From positions 282,151 to 346,150 of the forward strand of contig CAVVUB010000009.1 in NCBI GenBank assembly GCA_963751335.1: 64,000 bases of DNA. Reading direction: 5' to 3'. Origin of the DNA: Bog-473 sp963751335 (GTDB lineage Bacteria; Actinomycetota; Acidimicrobiia; Acidimicrobiales; RAAP-2). The notes under the pieces are model-generated. The model was not told the origin of the DNA and searched no databases. It saw only the letters and a list, made by a program, of their open reading frames with translations. The position numbers and the translations under genes were made by a program. Positions 8,599 through 17,654 of this stretch are shown here, in pieces. Position 1 is the stretch's first letter; each line of letters opens with the position of its first letter.

Positions 8599-9638
8599 CG
8601 GCCGGCTGGCGCGGCGTCATTGAGGAGTACCGCGAGTTCCTCCCCGTCACGGCCAAGACCCCCGTGGTCACCCTGCTCGAAGGCGGAACACCGCTGATCC
8701 CCGCCCCCCGGCTCTCCGAGCGCGTCGGCGCCCAGGTGTGGCTCAAGGTGGAAGGGGCCAACCCCACCGGGAGCTTCAAGGACCGGGGCATGACGATGGC
8801 CATGTCGATGGCCGCCGAAGAGGGGGCCAAGGCGGTCGTCTGCGCATCGACCGGCAACACCTCGGCCTCGGCCGCCGCCTATGCGGCGCGGGCCGGGATG
8901 GGTTGTGTCGTCCTCATTCCCGACGGCCACATCGCGCTGGGCAAACTGGCCCAGGCCCTGATGCACGGGGCCCGCGTCCTCCAGGTTCGGGGCAACTTCG
9001 ACCAGTTGCTGAGGATCGTGCGCGAGCTGCCCGACCACGCGCCCATCACCGTGGTCAACTCCGTGAACCCGCACCGGATCGAGGGGCAGAAGACAGGGGC
9101 GTTCGAGATCGTCGACGTCCTGGGGGACGCCCCGGATGTCCACTGCATCCCGGTGGGCAATGCCGGGAATATTTCCGCCTACTGGCGGGGTTACCTGCAA
9201 TACAGGGAGGCGGGTCGGTCGACAAAGTTGCCGCGCATGCTCGGCTTCCAAGCCGCAGGCGCGGCACCCATCGTGCTCGGCCACCCGGTCGAAAGCCCCG
9301 AGACGATCGCCACCGCCATCCGCATCGGCAACCCGGCGAGCTGGTACTCGGCCGCGGCCGCCGCGTCCGAGTCCGGCGGATCCATCACGGCCGTCACCGA
9401 CGACGAGATCCTCGATGCCTACACCTTCTTGGCCAAGGAAGAGTCCGTCTTCTGTGAGGCTGCATCTTCCGCCTCGGTGGCGGGCCTGCTCAAGGAGGGC
9501 GTCGCTCCGGGATCGACCGTGGCCTGCGTGCTGACCGGGCACGGGCTCAAGGACCCCGACCTGGCCATCAAGTCCATTTCGGTCCCGACCGTCATCGAGC
9601 CGGGGCTCAGTTCGGTACTGGCCGAGATTTCCCTTTGA
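8595..9638 (+). CDS. thrC: Threonine synthase
   Basis: PLP enzyme converting O-phosphohomoserine to threonine. At 347 residues it is the short form seen in actinobacteria. The PLP lysine is in GSFKDRG (about residue 62), with ASTGNTSASAAAYAARAG after it, PVGNAGN for phosphate binding, and a C-terminal VLTGHGLKDP. ATGA overlap with hom indicates coupled translation. No homoserine kinase gene is adjacent. Confidence 0.95.
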   Translation: MTAGWRGVIEEYREFLPVTAKTPVVTLLEGGTPLIPAPRLSERVGAQVWLKVEGANPTGSFKDRGMTMAMSMAAEEGAKAVVCASTGNTSASAAAYAARAGMGCVVLIPDGHIALGKLAQALMHGARVLQVRGNFDQLLRIVRELPDHAPITVVNSVNPHRIEGQKTGAFEIVDVLGDAPDVHCIPVGNAGNISAYWRGYLQYREAGRSTKLPRMLGFQAAGAAPIVLGHPVESPETIATAIRIGNPASWYSAAAAASESGGSITAVTDDEILDAYTFLAKEESVFCEAASSASVAGLLKEGVAPGSTVACVLTGHGLKDPDLAIKSISVPTVIEPGLSSVLAEISL

Positions 9639-9714
9639 GCGCGCCTGCGGCACCGTATCCTTGTGCGTGACGTTCTCGACCGAAACGTCGCCCGACCGGA
9701 GATGTGGGGTGATG

Positions 9715-9743
9715 TTGGCATACCGGCCGCTTCCGGCTACACT
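9715..9743 (+). promoter_or_regulatory. Promoter of rho
   Basis: TTGGCA (9715-9720), a 17-bp spacer and TACACT (9738-9743) make a good housekeeping-type promoter in the 285-bp gap between thrC and rho. Transcription from about 9750 would give a leader of about 175 nt before the rho ATG. Rho leaders often serve autoregulation; that is an inference here. Confidence 0.6.
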
Positions 9744-9923
9744 GGTCGTATCCCCACTGCGCTTCGAAGCGCTTTCCGCGGGTACATGCGATCCCGGGAG
9801 AGCAAGACGCAGCGGTGATCCCTGGGGGAGGGTCTTCGCACGCAAGCCCTCCGCCTCCTTGAAATTTCCTTGCCAGACGCGGGCAAATATCCCGGCTGGC
9901 GAACCTCCCAGAAGAGGAGCCCG

Positions 9924-11748
9924 ATGACTGCGGAACAGCAGCTCGAACGATCGGTTCTCGAAGGCAAAGAGCGAGACGAGCTCAGTGCCATCGCTCAGGC
10001 CATGTCGCTCAAGACGACGACCCGGACGAAGAAGGCCGACATCATTGACCAAATTCTCCATGCCACCGGCGTGACATCCGGGGCATCCGACGCCGCACAG
10101 ACCAATGGCGACACCGGCGGCGCCCAGACCAACGGTGCGGCCAAGCCGTCCCGTCGTTCCCGTGCCGCGGCCAACACAGCCAGTGCCGATTCCGGCAGCG
10201 GCGAATCTGCCGCCGCCTCCGCCGCGACGCCCACGGCCGGCGCAGAGGCACCGGCGGCCGAGGCCCCTGCCCCGGACGCCCCCGCTCCGACGGAAGCGGC
10301 ATCCAACGGCGACTCCGGACCGGCCGTCTTCGTCGAGCCGCCCGAGCTGGCCGACGGCGCGGTGACTGCGCCGTCTCACCAGAACGGGCAGCAGAAACAA
10401 CAACAACAACAACCTCAATAACAACAACAGCGGCGGCGGTGGGAGCGGCAACAACCGGAACCGCAACAACAATCAGAATCAGAGTCAGAATCGCCAGCAG
10501 CCCGACGGCGATCTGGGAAACCGGCGCAGCCGGCGCCGCCGCGGCCGCGATCGTGGCCAAAGTGGCGAACTTCAGGGCGGTGGGGGACAGGACCAGCCCT
10601 ACACCGGCGAGATGGTCGAGGTGAAGGGCATGCTCGACCTGCGCGACGAGGGCTACGGCTTCTTGCGCTGCGACGGCTACCTGCCGTCGTCCAAGGACGT
10701 GTACGTCTCCATCAGCCAGGCCCGAAAATTCGCACTGCGCCGGGGCGACTACGTCGAGGGCGCCTGCCGGCCGGCCTCGAACAACGAGAAGTACCCCGCG
10801 CTGCTGCGCATCGACACCGTGTCGGGCATGGACCCCGAGGCGGCGAGGAGCCGTCCCCGCTTCGAGGACTTGACCCCGCTGTTCCCCGACTCTCGCTTCA
10901 ATCTCGAGGTGTCGGGAGACAAGGACAAGGAAAACATCACGGCGCGCATCGTCGACTTGTTGTCGCCTGTCGGCAAGGGTCAGCGCGGCATGATCGTCTC
11001 GCCCCCCAAGGCCGGCAAGACCACGGTCATGAAGCAGATCGCCCACTCCATCGAGGCGAACAATCCCGAGGTGCACCTCATGGTCCTGCTCGTCGACGAG
11101 CGGCCCGAAGAGGTGACCGATATGCGACGCACGGTGCGGGGTGAGGTCATCGCCTCCACCTTCGACCGCCCCTCGGACGAGCACACCGCGGTCGCCGAGA
11201 TGACGATCGAGCGGGCGAAGCGCCTGGTCGAGCTCGGCCAGGACGTCGTGATCATTCTGGACGGCATCACCAGATTGGCCCGGGCCTACAACTTGGCCGC
11301 GCCGGCCACCGGCCGCATCATGTCCGGTGGTGTCGACTCGGGTGCGCTCTACCCGCCCAAGAAGTTCTTCGGTGCCGCCCGCAACGTCGAGGAGGGTGGC
11401 TCGCTCACCATCCTGGCCACCGCCCTGGTGGAGACGGGCTCGAAGATGGACGAGGTCATCTTCGAGGAGTTCAAGGGCACCGGAAACATGGAACTCCGGC
11501 TGGACCGCCGGCTCGCCGAGCGCCGGCTCTACCCGGCCATCGACGTCAACGCCAGCTCCACCCGCCACGAGGAGCTCCTCTTCGAGCGAGGCCAGCTCCA
11601 GCAGGTCTGGAAGCTGCGCCGGGTGCTCAACGCCCTGGCCTCGGACGGCAAGGAGGCCGCCGGCCTGGAGCTGCTCATGGACAAGATCAAGACGACGAAC
11701 AGCAACGACGAATTCCTGGCCGAGATCGCCAAGGGTCCAGGGACCTGA
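9924..11748 (+). CDS. rho: Transcription termination factor Rho, split by a frameshift in its low-complexity insert
   Basis: Hexameric RNA-dependent ATPase that ends transcription. The first frame (ATG 9924, GAGGAG upstream) encodes a Rho-N domain (KERDELSAIAQAMSL, KKADIIDQIL) and an Ala/Pro-rich linker, then stops at 10421. The other frame is open from a CAA-repeat tract at 10398 onward and reads an Asn/Gln/Arg/Gly-rich segment, RNA-binding DEGYGFLRCDGYLPS, P-loop PPKAGKTT, LVDERPEEVTDM and TRLARAYN to 11748. A single extra A in AAA at 10395-10397 accounts for the break; joined, the protein is about 607 residues, normal for actinobacteria. ATG 10612 is not a natural start because the frame is open far upstream. 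Confidence 0.93.
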
Positions 11749-11827
11749 GCCGGCCCGAGTCGTCCTCGCTGTCCGACAGCGGCGGCGCAACCATTAGATT
11801 GGTCTGACTGATTCGACTGGAGACCCC

Positions 11828-12067
11828 ATGAAGACCGACATTCACCCCGACTACGTAGAGGCCACGGTCAAGTGCTCGTGCGGCAACACGTTCGTCACGC
11901 ACTCGACCAGGGCGGATCTCCACGTCGAGCTGTGCAACGAGTGCCACCCCTTCTTCACCGGCAAGCAGAAGCTGGTCGACTCGGGTGGCCGGGTGGAGCG
12001 TTTCCAGCGTCGGTACGGCGAGCGCAAGACCCGGGCCAAGAAGCCCGCCTCTCCGGCATCGGAATAG
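11828..12067 (+). CDS. rpmE: 50S ribosomal protein L31
   Basis: Structural protein of the large ribosomal subunit, 79 residues. It is the zinc-binding form: Cys pairs are present in CSCGNTF (residues 16-18) and LCNECHPFFTG (about 37-40). This type is usual when zinc is sufficient. The ATG follows GGAGA at a normal distance. It sits between rho and prfA as in many actinobacteria and is followed within a few bases by a GC-rich hairpin. Confidence 0.97.
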   Translation: MKTDIHPDYVEATVKCSCGNTFVTHSTRADLHVELCNECHPFFTGKQKLVDSGGRVERFQRRYGERKTRAKKPASPASE

Positions 12068-12072
12068 TTCCC

Positions 12073-12097
12073 GGCGCGGCGCGCCGAGCGCCGCGCC
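12073..12097 (+). terminator. Hairpin after rpmE
   Basis: Perfect 10-bp arms GGCGCGGCGC and GCGCCGCGCC around a five-base loop, starting six bases after the rpmE stop. No U-run follows, which is common for hairpin terminators in high-GC actinobacteria. It separates rpmE from prfA, which has its own TAACCT box. Confidence 0.6.
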
Positions 12098-12115
12098 TGC
12101 ACAACCTTCCCGCCG

Positions 12116-12121
12116 TAACCT
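12116..12121 (+). promoter_or_regulatory. -10 box of prfA (leaderless)
   Basis: TAACCT followed by six bases (GGCCTC) and ATG 12128. The sequence is nearly identical to the lysA start region at 5877-5891. Confidence 0.5.
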
Positions 12122-12127
12122 GGCCTC

Positions 12128-13204
12128 ATGCTTGACGACCGTATGGCCGCGCTCGAGGCCGAGTACGAAGGCGTCGAGCGGGACCTGGCCGATCCGGCCA
12201 CGCTCAGCAACCAGGACAAGCTGCGCGACCTGTCGCGGCGGCACAAGGAGCTGGGCGGCCTCGTCCACACCTGGCACGACCTGGGCTCGGCCCGTGAAGA
12301 CGTGGTGGTCGCCCGGGAAATGCTCACCGAATCCTCCGGTGACGAACGCGAACTCATGCGTCAGGAGCTCGAGGAGTCCGAGGCCCGAGTCGCCCAGCTC
12401 GAGGACCACCTCCAGGCGCTCCTGCTGCCCAAGGACCCCAACGACGGGCGTAACGTGATCATGGAGATCCGCGGTGCCGTCGGCGGGGACGAGGCCAACC
12501 TCTTCGCCCGGAACCTCTACGACATGTACCAGCGCTTTGCCGCCCTGATGAAGTGGAAGGTCGAGCTGCTCTCCGAGGATGCATCGGAGAAGGACGGGAT
12601 CAACGAGGCCGTTTTCGTGGTGAAGGGCCCCGACGCCTACAGCCGTCTGGAGCACGAAGGCGGCACGCACCGGGTGCAGCGGGTCCCGGTGACCGAGGCC
12701 AAAGGGCGCATCCACACCTCGACGGCGACGGTGACGGTCCTGCCCGAGGCGAAGGAGGTCGACATCGAGATCGATCCCAACGACTTGAAGATCGACGTCT
12801 ACCGGTCCACCGGCCCCGGCGGCCAGTCGGTCAACACGACCGACTCGGCCGTGCGCATCACCCACATCCCGACCGGCACGGTTGTGGCCATGCAGGACGA
12901 GAAGAGCCAGATCCAGAATCGGGCTAAGGCCATGGTGGTGCTGCGGGCCCGGCTGCTCAAGGCCGAGCAGGACCGCCAGGAGGCGGAGATGTCGGCGCAG
13001 CGCCGGGGTCAGGTCGGGGCAGGAAACCGCACCGACAAGATCCGCACGTACAACTTCAAGGAGAACCGGGTCACCGACCACCGCATCAACCTGACGCTCT
13101 ACAAGCTGGACCAGGTGTTGGCCGGTGACCTCGTGGAGCTGACGGACGCCCTGATGGCCGACAAGCGAGGGCGCCAGCTCGAGGGGCAGGAGGACGCCGG
13201 CTGA
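12128..13204 (+). CDS. prfA: Peptide chain release factor 1
   Basis: Recognises UAA and UAG and releases the finished peptide. The protein has 358 residues. The RF1-type tripeptide region reads QRVPVTEAKGRIHTS (PxT form, not the SPF of RF2), and the catalytic loop is GPGGQSVNTTDSAV (about residue 230). The GGQ glutamine is the target of PrmC, encoded by the next gene, whose start overlaps this stop by one base. Confidence 0.97.
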   Translation: MLDDRMAALEAEYEGVERDLADPATLSNQDKLRDLSRRHKELGGLVHTWHDLGSAREDVVVAREMLTESSGDERELMRQELEESEARVAQLEDHLQALLLPKDPNDGRNVIMEIRGAVGGDEANLFARNLYDMYQRFAALMKWKVELLSEDASEKDGINEAVFVVKGPDAYSRLEHEGGTHRVQRVPVTEAKGRIHTSTATVTVLPEAKEVDIEIDPNDLKIDVYRSTGPGGQSVNTTDSAVRITHIPTGTVVAMQDEKSQIQNRAKAMVVLRARLLKAEQDRQEAEMSAQRRGQVGAGNRTDKIRTYNFKENRVTDHRINLTLYKLDQVLAGDLVELTDALMADKRGRQLEGQEDAG

Positions 13205-14136
13205 TGGCGTCTCCCGGCAGCGCCGCCTCGGCCGAGGCCGCCGCCGGTGTGACGCGGGGGGAGCTGGTGGCCGAGTTGGCCGAACTCCTCGGCGCGCCCC
13301 ACGAGGCCCGCTTCGTGGTGGACGAGGCCGTCGGTCTGGGGCTCTTCCTCGGCCAGCCCGACGCGCCCATCGGCCCGCTCGGGCCGGCGGTGATCACTGC
13401 GGCCCGAGCCATGGCGAGCCGGCGCGCCGCAGGCGAGCCGTTGCAGTACGTCTTGGGCCATTGGTCGTTCCGTTCGCTCGATCTGCTGGTCGATCGTCGC
13501 GTGCTCGTTCCGCGGCCTGAGACCGAGCAGGTGGTCGAGGTGGCGCTGGCCGAAGCCCGGCGCCTGACCGGCGACCGGGGTCTGGTGATCGTCGACGCCG
13601 GCACGGGCTCAGGCGCCATCGCGCTCTCAATGGCGGAGGAGCTCGGTGTCGAGGGCGCCTCGTCGGTGTGGGCCGTCGACGCCAGCGCCGACGCGCTGGA
13701 GGTGGCGGCGGCCAATCTCGAGACGGTCCGGGTGCAGCACCGTGCCGCCTGGCCACGGGTCGCGCTGCTCGAGAGTGATTGGTTGTCAGCTCTGCCGTCC
13801 GAGCTCCGTGGCGGCGTCGACCTGGTCGTGGGCAACCCGCCCTATGTGGGCGAGGAGGAGTGGCCGCAACTCGATCCTGTCGTGCGGTCCGAACCACGGT
13901 CCGCCCTGGTGGCCGGCGCGGCGAGCGACGGCACGGCCGGGCTCGCCGACGTGGAGGAACTCTTGTTGCAATCCCTGGATTGGCTGGCCCGGCCCGGTAC
14001 TGTCGTCTTGGAGCTGGCGCCGCATCAGGCCGACGCCGCCAGTGCGTTGGCCTCTCGGATCGGGTACGGGGACGTACGGATCGAACCGGATCTGGCTCGA
14101 AAGCCCCGGGCCCTGGTCGCTCGGATGGGGAACTAG
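13204..14136 (+). CDS. prmC: Release factor glutamine methyltransferase
   Basis: SAM-dependent N5-methylation of the GGQ glutamine of release factors. The 310 residues comprise an N-terminal helical release-factor-binding region, the SAM motif DAGTGSGAIALSMA (about 136-149) and the catalytic NPPYVGEEEW (about 210). Prompt coupling with prfA (TGATGG junction) supports the role. Confidence 0.95.
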   Translation: MASPGSAASAEAAAGVTRGELVAELAELLGAPHEARFVVDEAVGLGLFLGQPDAPIGPLGPAVITAARAMASRRAAGEPLQYVLGHWSFRSLDLLVDRRVLVPRPETEQVVEVALAEARRLTGDRGLVIVDAGTGSGAIALSMAEELGVEGASSVWAVDASADALEVAAANLETVRVQHRAAWPRVALLESDWLSALPSELRGGVDLVVGNPPYVGEEEWPQLDPVVRSEPRSALVAGAASDGTAGLADVEELLLQSLDWLARPGTVVLELAPHQADAASALASRIGYGDVRIEPDLARKPRALVARMGN

Positions 14137-14147
14137 GGAAAGAGGGC

Positions 14148-14858
14148 ATGTCGGACGCAAAGGACACCGACACGAGCGAGGGCGTGGACGAGGTGGAGGA
14201 ACCGCCCGTGGTGGACAGTGGTGCCGCGGAGATCGGCCACGCGCTGGCCGGCGGTGCCGTCGTGGCGGTGCCGGCCGTCGGTGGCTATTGCCTGGCCGTC
14301 CAAGTCGACGCCCCAGGGGCGGAGGCCCGCCTCAAGGCGCTGGCGGCCGACCCGGACGGACCGCACTACGCGGTGGGGCAGCGCAGCGACGTCCAGGGCT
14401 TGACCTCGGGTTGGTCCAATGAGGTTGACACGCTTCTCGAGCGTTGCTGGCCCGGACCGGTCGATGTCTTCCTGCCCCGGTCCGACGGCTCGGACGAGGA
14501 GGCCGTCCGACTCTTCGATCAGGAGGACGAAACGCCGACGCGCTCCTGGGCCGTGACCGTCAGCATGCCCGACGGACGGGCTCTGCGCCGCCTGTGCAAG
14601 GAGTACGGGCCGTGGCGCACCGTTCCCCTCGCCTTCAACGACGCGTCCGAAGTGGCGCATGCCTTCGACGCGGCCGACGTGGCCCTCGTGGTCGACGGCG
14701 GCCGCCGCGAGGGGGAACCACCGACCCTGGTCGACGCCACCGTGTCGCCGGTGCGGGTGCTCCGGGAAGGTGCCCTCCCGTCGAACTTCATCGACGCCTC
14801 CATGGCCATGAGCGCACGCCGCAAGTTTTTCGGCCGCAAGGCACACCGGGGCGAGTAA
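14148..14858 (+). CDS. Sua5/YciO/YrdC-family protein (TsaC-like)
   Basis: Member of the family that makes threonylcarbamoyl-adenylate for the t6A modification of tRNA. The protein has 236 residues. The first 30 are acidic and likely disordered. The domain contains GGAVVAVPAVGGYCLAVQVD, RCWPGPVDVFLP and SNFIDASM; the family's usual K-R-x-x-x-x-P-L motif near the nucleotide is not obvious, so activity is uncertain. It follows prmC by 11 bp, the standard position of this gene in actinobacteria (next to prmC). Confidence 0.75.
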   Translation: MSDAKDTDTSEGVDEVEEPPVVDSGAAEIGHALAGGAVVAVPAVGGYCLAVQVDAPGAEARLKALAADPDGPHYAVGQRSDVQGLTSGWSNEVDTLLERCWPGPVDVFLPRSDGSDEEAVRLFDQEDETPTRSWAVTVSMPDGRALRRLCKEYGPWRTVPLAFNDASEVAHAFDAADVALVVDGGRREGEPPTLVDATVSPVRVLREGALPSNFIDASMAMSARRKFFGRKAHRGE

Positions 14859-14945
14859 CCCGTTCCGAGACGGGCGGCTGGTTCACCCCGGCTGCATTGT
14901 CGGGCTCATTCGACGACCGGGCCACCCCGGTACCAGCATGGCGGT

Positions 14946-15809
14946 GTGCGGATCGGACTCCACGCCCTGGGCATCGGAGCGGGTGCCGATCCGGCCGTCA
15001 TCACCGCAGTGGCCCGGGCCGCCGAAGACAGTGGGTTCGCCACGCTTTGGGCCGGCGAACACGTCGTGATGGTGGACCAGCCCGACTCGGTCTACCCGTA
15101 TGCCGACGACGGCCGCATCGCGGTGCCGAGCAACGCGGACTGGCTCGACCCACTGGTGCTCTTCGGCTTCGTGGCCGCGGTCACCTCGCGGCTGCGCCTG
15201 GGCACCGGTGTGCTCCTCTTGCCCGAGCACAACCCGGTCACCGTGGCGAAATCCGTGGCCAGCCTCGACCGCCTCTCCGGCGGGCGTTTCGCCCTCGGAG
15301 TGGGCATCGGATGGTCGGCGGCCGAGTTCGACGCCCTCGGTGTCTCCTTCACCGGTCGGGGACGGCGAACGGAGGAGTACGTCGAGGCCATGCGCGTCCT
15401 CTGGCGTGAGGACGTGTCGTCCTACGTGGGCAGCCATGTCTGCTTCGAAGGTGTGCGCTGCTATCCGAAGCCGGTGCGCCGCACCGTTCCCGTCGTGTTC
15501 GGGGGGAACAGTGACCGGGCTCTCCGGCGTGTCGCGGCCTATGGCGACGGGTGGTACGGGTTCAACGTCGCGCCCGATCAGCTGGCAGACCGGCTGGGCG
15601 TGCTCCGGTCGGCCTTGCGGGAGGAGGGTCGTGACCCGCGGGCGTTGGACATCTCGGTCGCCTTGCGCGAGGGCGAGCCGGACGACCTGCCCGAGCTCGA
15701 GGCACTCCGGGTCGACGAAGTGGTGGTCGTCGAGTCACCCCCGGACGATCCCGACGAAGCCGCCGACTGGGTCGGCGCGCTGGCCGCACGCTGGGTCGTC
15801 GGGACATAG
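14946..15809 (+). CDS. LLM-class F420-dependent oxidoreductase
   Basis: Luciferase-like TIM-barrel oxidoreductase of 287 residues from GTG 14946. Family features are MRIGLHALGIG at the N-terminus, ATLWAGEHVV, LGTGVLLLPEHNPV, LDRLSGGRFALGVGIGW and VVFGGNSDRALRRVA. Actinobacterial members of this set use the deazaflavin F420; the substrate is unknown. It shows that F420 chemistry is likely available in this organism, which matters for the FrhB-like gene at 49903. Confidence 0.88.
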   Translation: MRIGLHALGIGAGADPAVITAVARAAEDSGFATLWAGEHVVMVDQPDSVYPYADDGRIAVPSNADWLDPLVLFGFVAAVTSRLRLGTGVLLLPEHNPVTVAKSVASLDRLSGGRFALGVGIGWSAAEFDALGVSFTGRGRRTEEYVEAMRVLWREDVSSYVGSHVCFEGVRCYPKPVRRTVPVVFGGNSDRALRRVAAYGDGWYGFNVAPDQLADRLGVLRSALREEGRDPRALDISVALREGEPDDLPELEALRVDEVVVVESPPDDPDEAADWVGALAARWVVGT

Positions 15810-15865
15810 TTTCGGCTTCGGCTCGTGTCGGCCCCGCCGGGAACAGCGGCCGCTCGCGGGCGGTT

Positions 15866-16432
15866 GTGCCAGAGGTGAGTTGTTCGATTCTCCTGGTCTC
15901 GGGAAGCGTGAGGAGCGCCTCGACGAATACGGCGGTCCTGCGGACAGCGCAAACCGACGCCGCGTCCGGGACCGAGTGCGTCCTCTACGACGAGCTGAGC
16001 GAGCTTCCACACTTCAACCCCGATGACGACCGGCCGGCACCGCCTCCGGCCGTGCAGCGTCTCCGTGACGCCGTCCACCGAGCCGACGCCATCCTGTTCT
16101 CGACGCCCGAATATGCCGGGGCCATGCCGGGTGCCCTCAAGAATCTCCTGGAATGGCTGATCGGCGACGACCAGACCCGATCGATCTACGGGAAGCCGGT
16201 GGGTTGGATCAACTGCTCGCCCCGGGGCGCCCTCCTGGCGTACGGGTCGCTGCGTACCGTCCTCGAGTACGCCCACGCAGACATCGTCGAGGCGGCCTGT
16301 GGCAACGTACCGGTCACCGCTTCCTCGGTGGGCCCCGACGGGCTGCTGTCGGACGACGTCGCACGGGCCGAGGTCAAGGGCCTGGTATCCGCCCTGGTCG
16401 GCGCGGCCCGGCTCAAGACCCTGTCTCCCTAG
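15866..16432 (+). CDS. NAD(P)H-dependent FMN reductase
   Basis: Flavodoxin-fold flavin reductase of 188 residues. It starts with the phosphate-binding segment VSGSVRSASTN, then FSTPEYAGAMPGALKNLLEW (the family's flavin-contact signature), KPVGWINCSPRG and a C-terminal helix. Such enzymes reduce FMN, quinones or chromate; the partner is not clear. GTG 15866 is the best start before the fold. It converges on the kinase gene at 16482. Confidence 0.88.
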   Translation: MPEVSCSILLVSGSVRSASTNTAVLRTAQTDAASGTECVLYDELSELPHFNPDDDRPAPPPAVQRLRDAVHRADAILFSTPEYAGAMPGALKNLLEWLIGDDQTRSIYGKPVGWINCSPRGALLAYGSLRTVLEYAHADIVEAACGNVPVTASSVGPDGLLSDDVARAEVKGLVSALVGAARLKTLSP

Positions 16433-16434
16433 AG

Positions 16435-16460
16435 CCGGCGCCGGGCCATCACCGCGCCGG
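16435..16460. terminator. Hairpin between convergent genes
   Basis: CCGGCGC (16435-16441) and GCGCCGG (16454-16460) form a 7-bp stem with a 12-base loop in the 49-bp gap between the convergent FMN reductase and kinase genes. It could serve both directions. Confidence 0.4.
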
Positions 16461-16481
16461 GCCTCGAGGACCCGGTGGAGA

Positions 16482-16952
16482 TCAGCTCTCGAGCCATGTG
16501 AGCAGCGACTTCATCTCCGAAGAGGTTCGTAGCCGATGGAGGGTGCAGGTCAGCGCAGGGTCGGCCAAGGTCGTCGCCGTCTCGCGTCTGCCGTGTTTCG
16601 GGTAGCGCCAGATCCAGCGCCAGCACTCGAGGAGGGGCGACGGATTGCCCTTCATCTTCCTCGAGGTGACGCGACGGAGACAGGTGCGCCGTGGAAGATC
16701 GAGCCAGATCACGACATCGGCGGCCTCGAAGCGGGCCGCGGCGACCGCCCGATAGTCGCCGGAGATGATCCACTGATCACCGCCGATCAACTCCCGGTGT
16801 CGCTCGGCCCATTCCTCTTCGGTGGGGACGGGCCTGGAACGCCAGTAGTAGTCGTCGAGATCGAACACCGGGAGCCCGAGCTTTGGCCCGAGGTGCCGTG
16901 CGAGCGTCGTCTTGCCGGAGGCAACCGGACCCACGATCGCGATGCGGTCCAC
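16482..16952 (-). CDS. P-loop kinase, adenylate-kinase-like (FlaR/topology-modulation type)
   Basis: Small nucleoside-kinase-like ATPase, 156 residues from a GTG. The Walker A motif is GPVASGKTTLARHL (residues 8-21), followed by LPVFDLDDYYWR, WIISGDYR, VVIWLDLPRRTCLRRV (Walker B-like) and a Trp-rich C-terminal half with R-Y-P. This matches proteins annotated as DNA topology modulation or FlaR-like, whose function is not firmly known. It ends three bases upstream of the methyltransferase frame on the same strand, so both are likely cotranscribed. Confidence 0.7.
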   Translation of the reverse strand: MDRIAIVGPVASGKTTLARHLGPKLGLPVFDLDDYYWRSRPVPTEEEWAERHRELIGGDQWIISGDYRAVAAARFEAADVVIWLDLPRRTCLRRVTSRKMKGNPSPLLECWRWIWRYPKHGRRETATTLADPALTCTLHRLRTSSEMKSLLTWLES

Positions 16953-16955
16953 AGG

Positions 16956-17570
16956 TCAAGCCGGCGAGGCCACACCTTCGTAGAAGTAGGAGAACGACTT
17001 GGGCCCCTTCCCGTAGAACGTGGTGAGTTCGTCGAAGCGGAAGCCCGCGCCCTCAATCAGCGTGTCGATGGGGCGGTTCAGGTTGCAGCCGCCGGCCAGG
17101 CGATTCTCGAGCGGGTTCAGGCGGTGTTGCCACTTGACCACCTTGGCGTCGGGGGCCAGGCCGTGTTCGATGAAGTGCATCTGCCCGCCCGGCCGCAACA
17201 CTCGGCGCATCTCGGAGAGGGCGGTCTCGATGTCGGGAATCGTGCACATGGTCCACGTGATGAGGACGTGGTCGATGCTGCCTGATTCGACCGGCAGGTG
17301 CTCGCCGTCGAGACCCACGAACTCGATGGGCACCCGGCTGGCGGCGATCCGCTTGGCGGCCAGCTTGCGCCCGACCATGGCCGGGTCGACCGCTTGCACG
17401 CGGGTGACGGCCGGAGGGTAGTAGGGCACGTTCAAGCCAGAGCCGAACCCGACCTCGAGCACCTCTCCCGAGAGTGGTGACGCCACGTGCTGGCGCAGCG
17501 TGCCCACGGCTTTGGTGCCCAACATGACGTCGATGAGGCGCGGGACGACCTGGTCCTCGTAGTAACTCAT
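16956..17570 (-). CDS. Class I SAM-dependent methyltransferase
   Basis: Small-molecule methyltransferase of about 204 residues. It has the SAM motif VLEVGFGSGLNVPYY (about 40-54), an acidic residue at the end of strand 2 (VDPAMV), and a UbiE-like tail DHVLITWTMCTIPD, LRPGGQMHFIEHG. The substrate is unknown. ATG 17570 (MSYYEDQ) is chosen over GTG 17588 because AGGAG lies just upstream. It sits first in a two-gene unit with the kinase. Confidence 0.82.
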   Translation of the reverse strand: MSYYEDQVVPRLIDVMLGTKAVGTLRQHVASPLSGEVLEVGFGSGLNVPYYPPAVTRVQAVDPAMVGRKLAAKRIAASRVPIEFVGLDGEHLPVESGSIDHVLITWTMCTIPDIETALSEMRRVLRPGGQMHFIEHGLAPDAKVVKWQHRLNPLENRLAGGCNLNRPIDTLIEGAGFRFDELTTFYGKGPKSFSYFYEGVASPA

Positions 17571-17654
17571 GCTCCTGAGTCTGCTCACTTCAGGACGACG
17601 TCGCCATCGCGACGCCGAAACGGTGCGAGCTCGGGCCCGAGTTGACGGGCGCCC

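Noticed and set aside
10612..11748. Rho as a short 378-residue protein starting at ATG 10612
   Set aside because: The same frame is open for over 200 bases upstream with a typical Asn/Arg/Gly-rich actinobacterial Rho insertion, and the Rho-N domain is encoded just before it.
8349..11790. Long minus-strand frames across hom, thrC, rho and rpmE
   Set aside because: Low-complexity Arg/Gly/Leu translations opposite well-identified genes.
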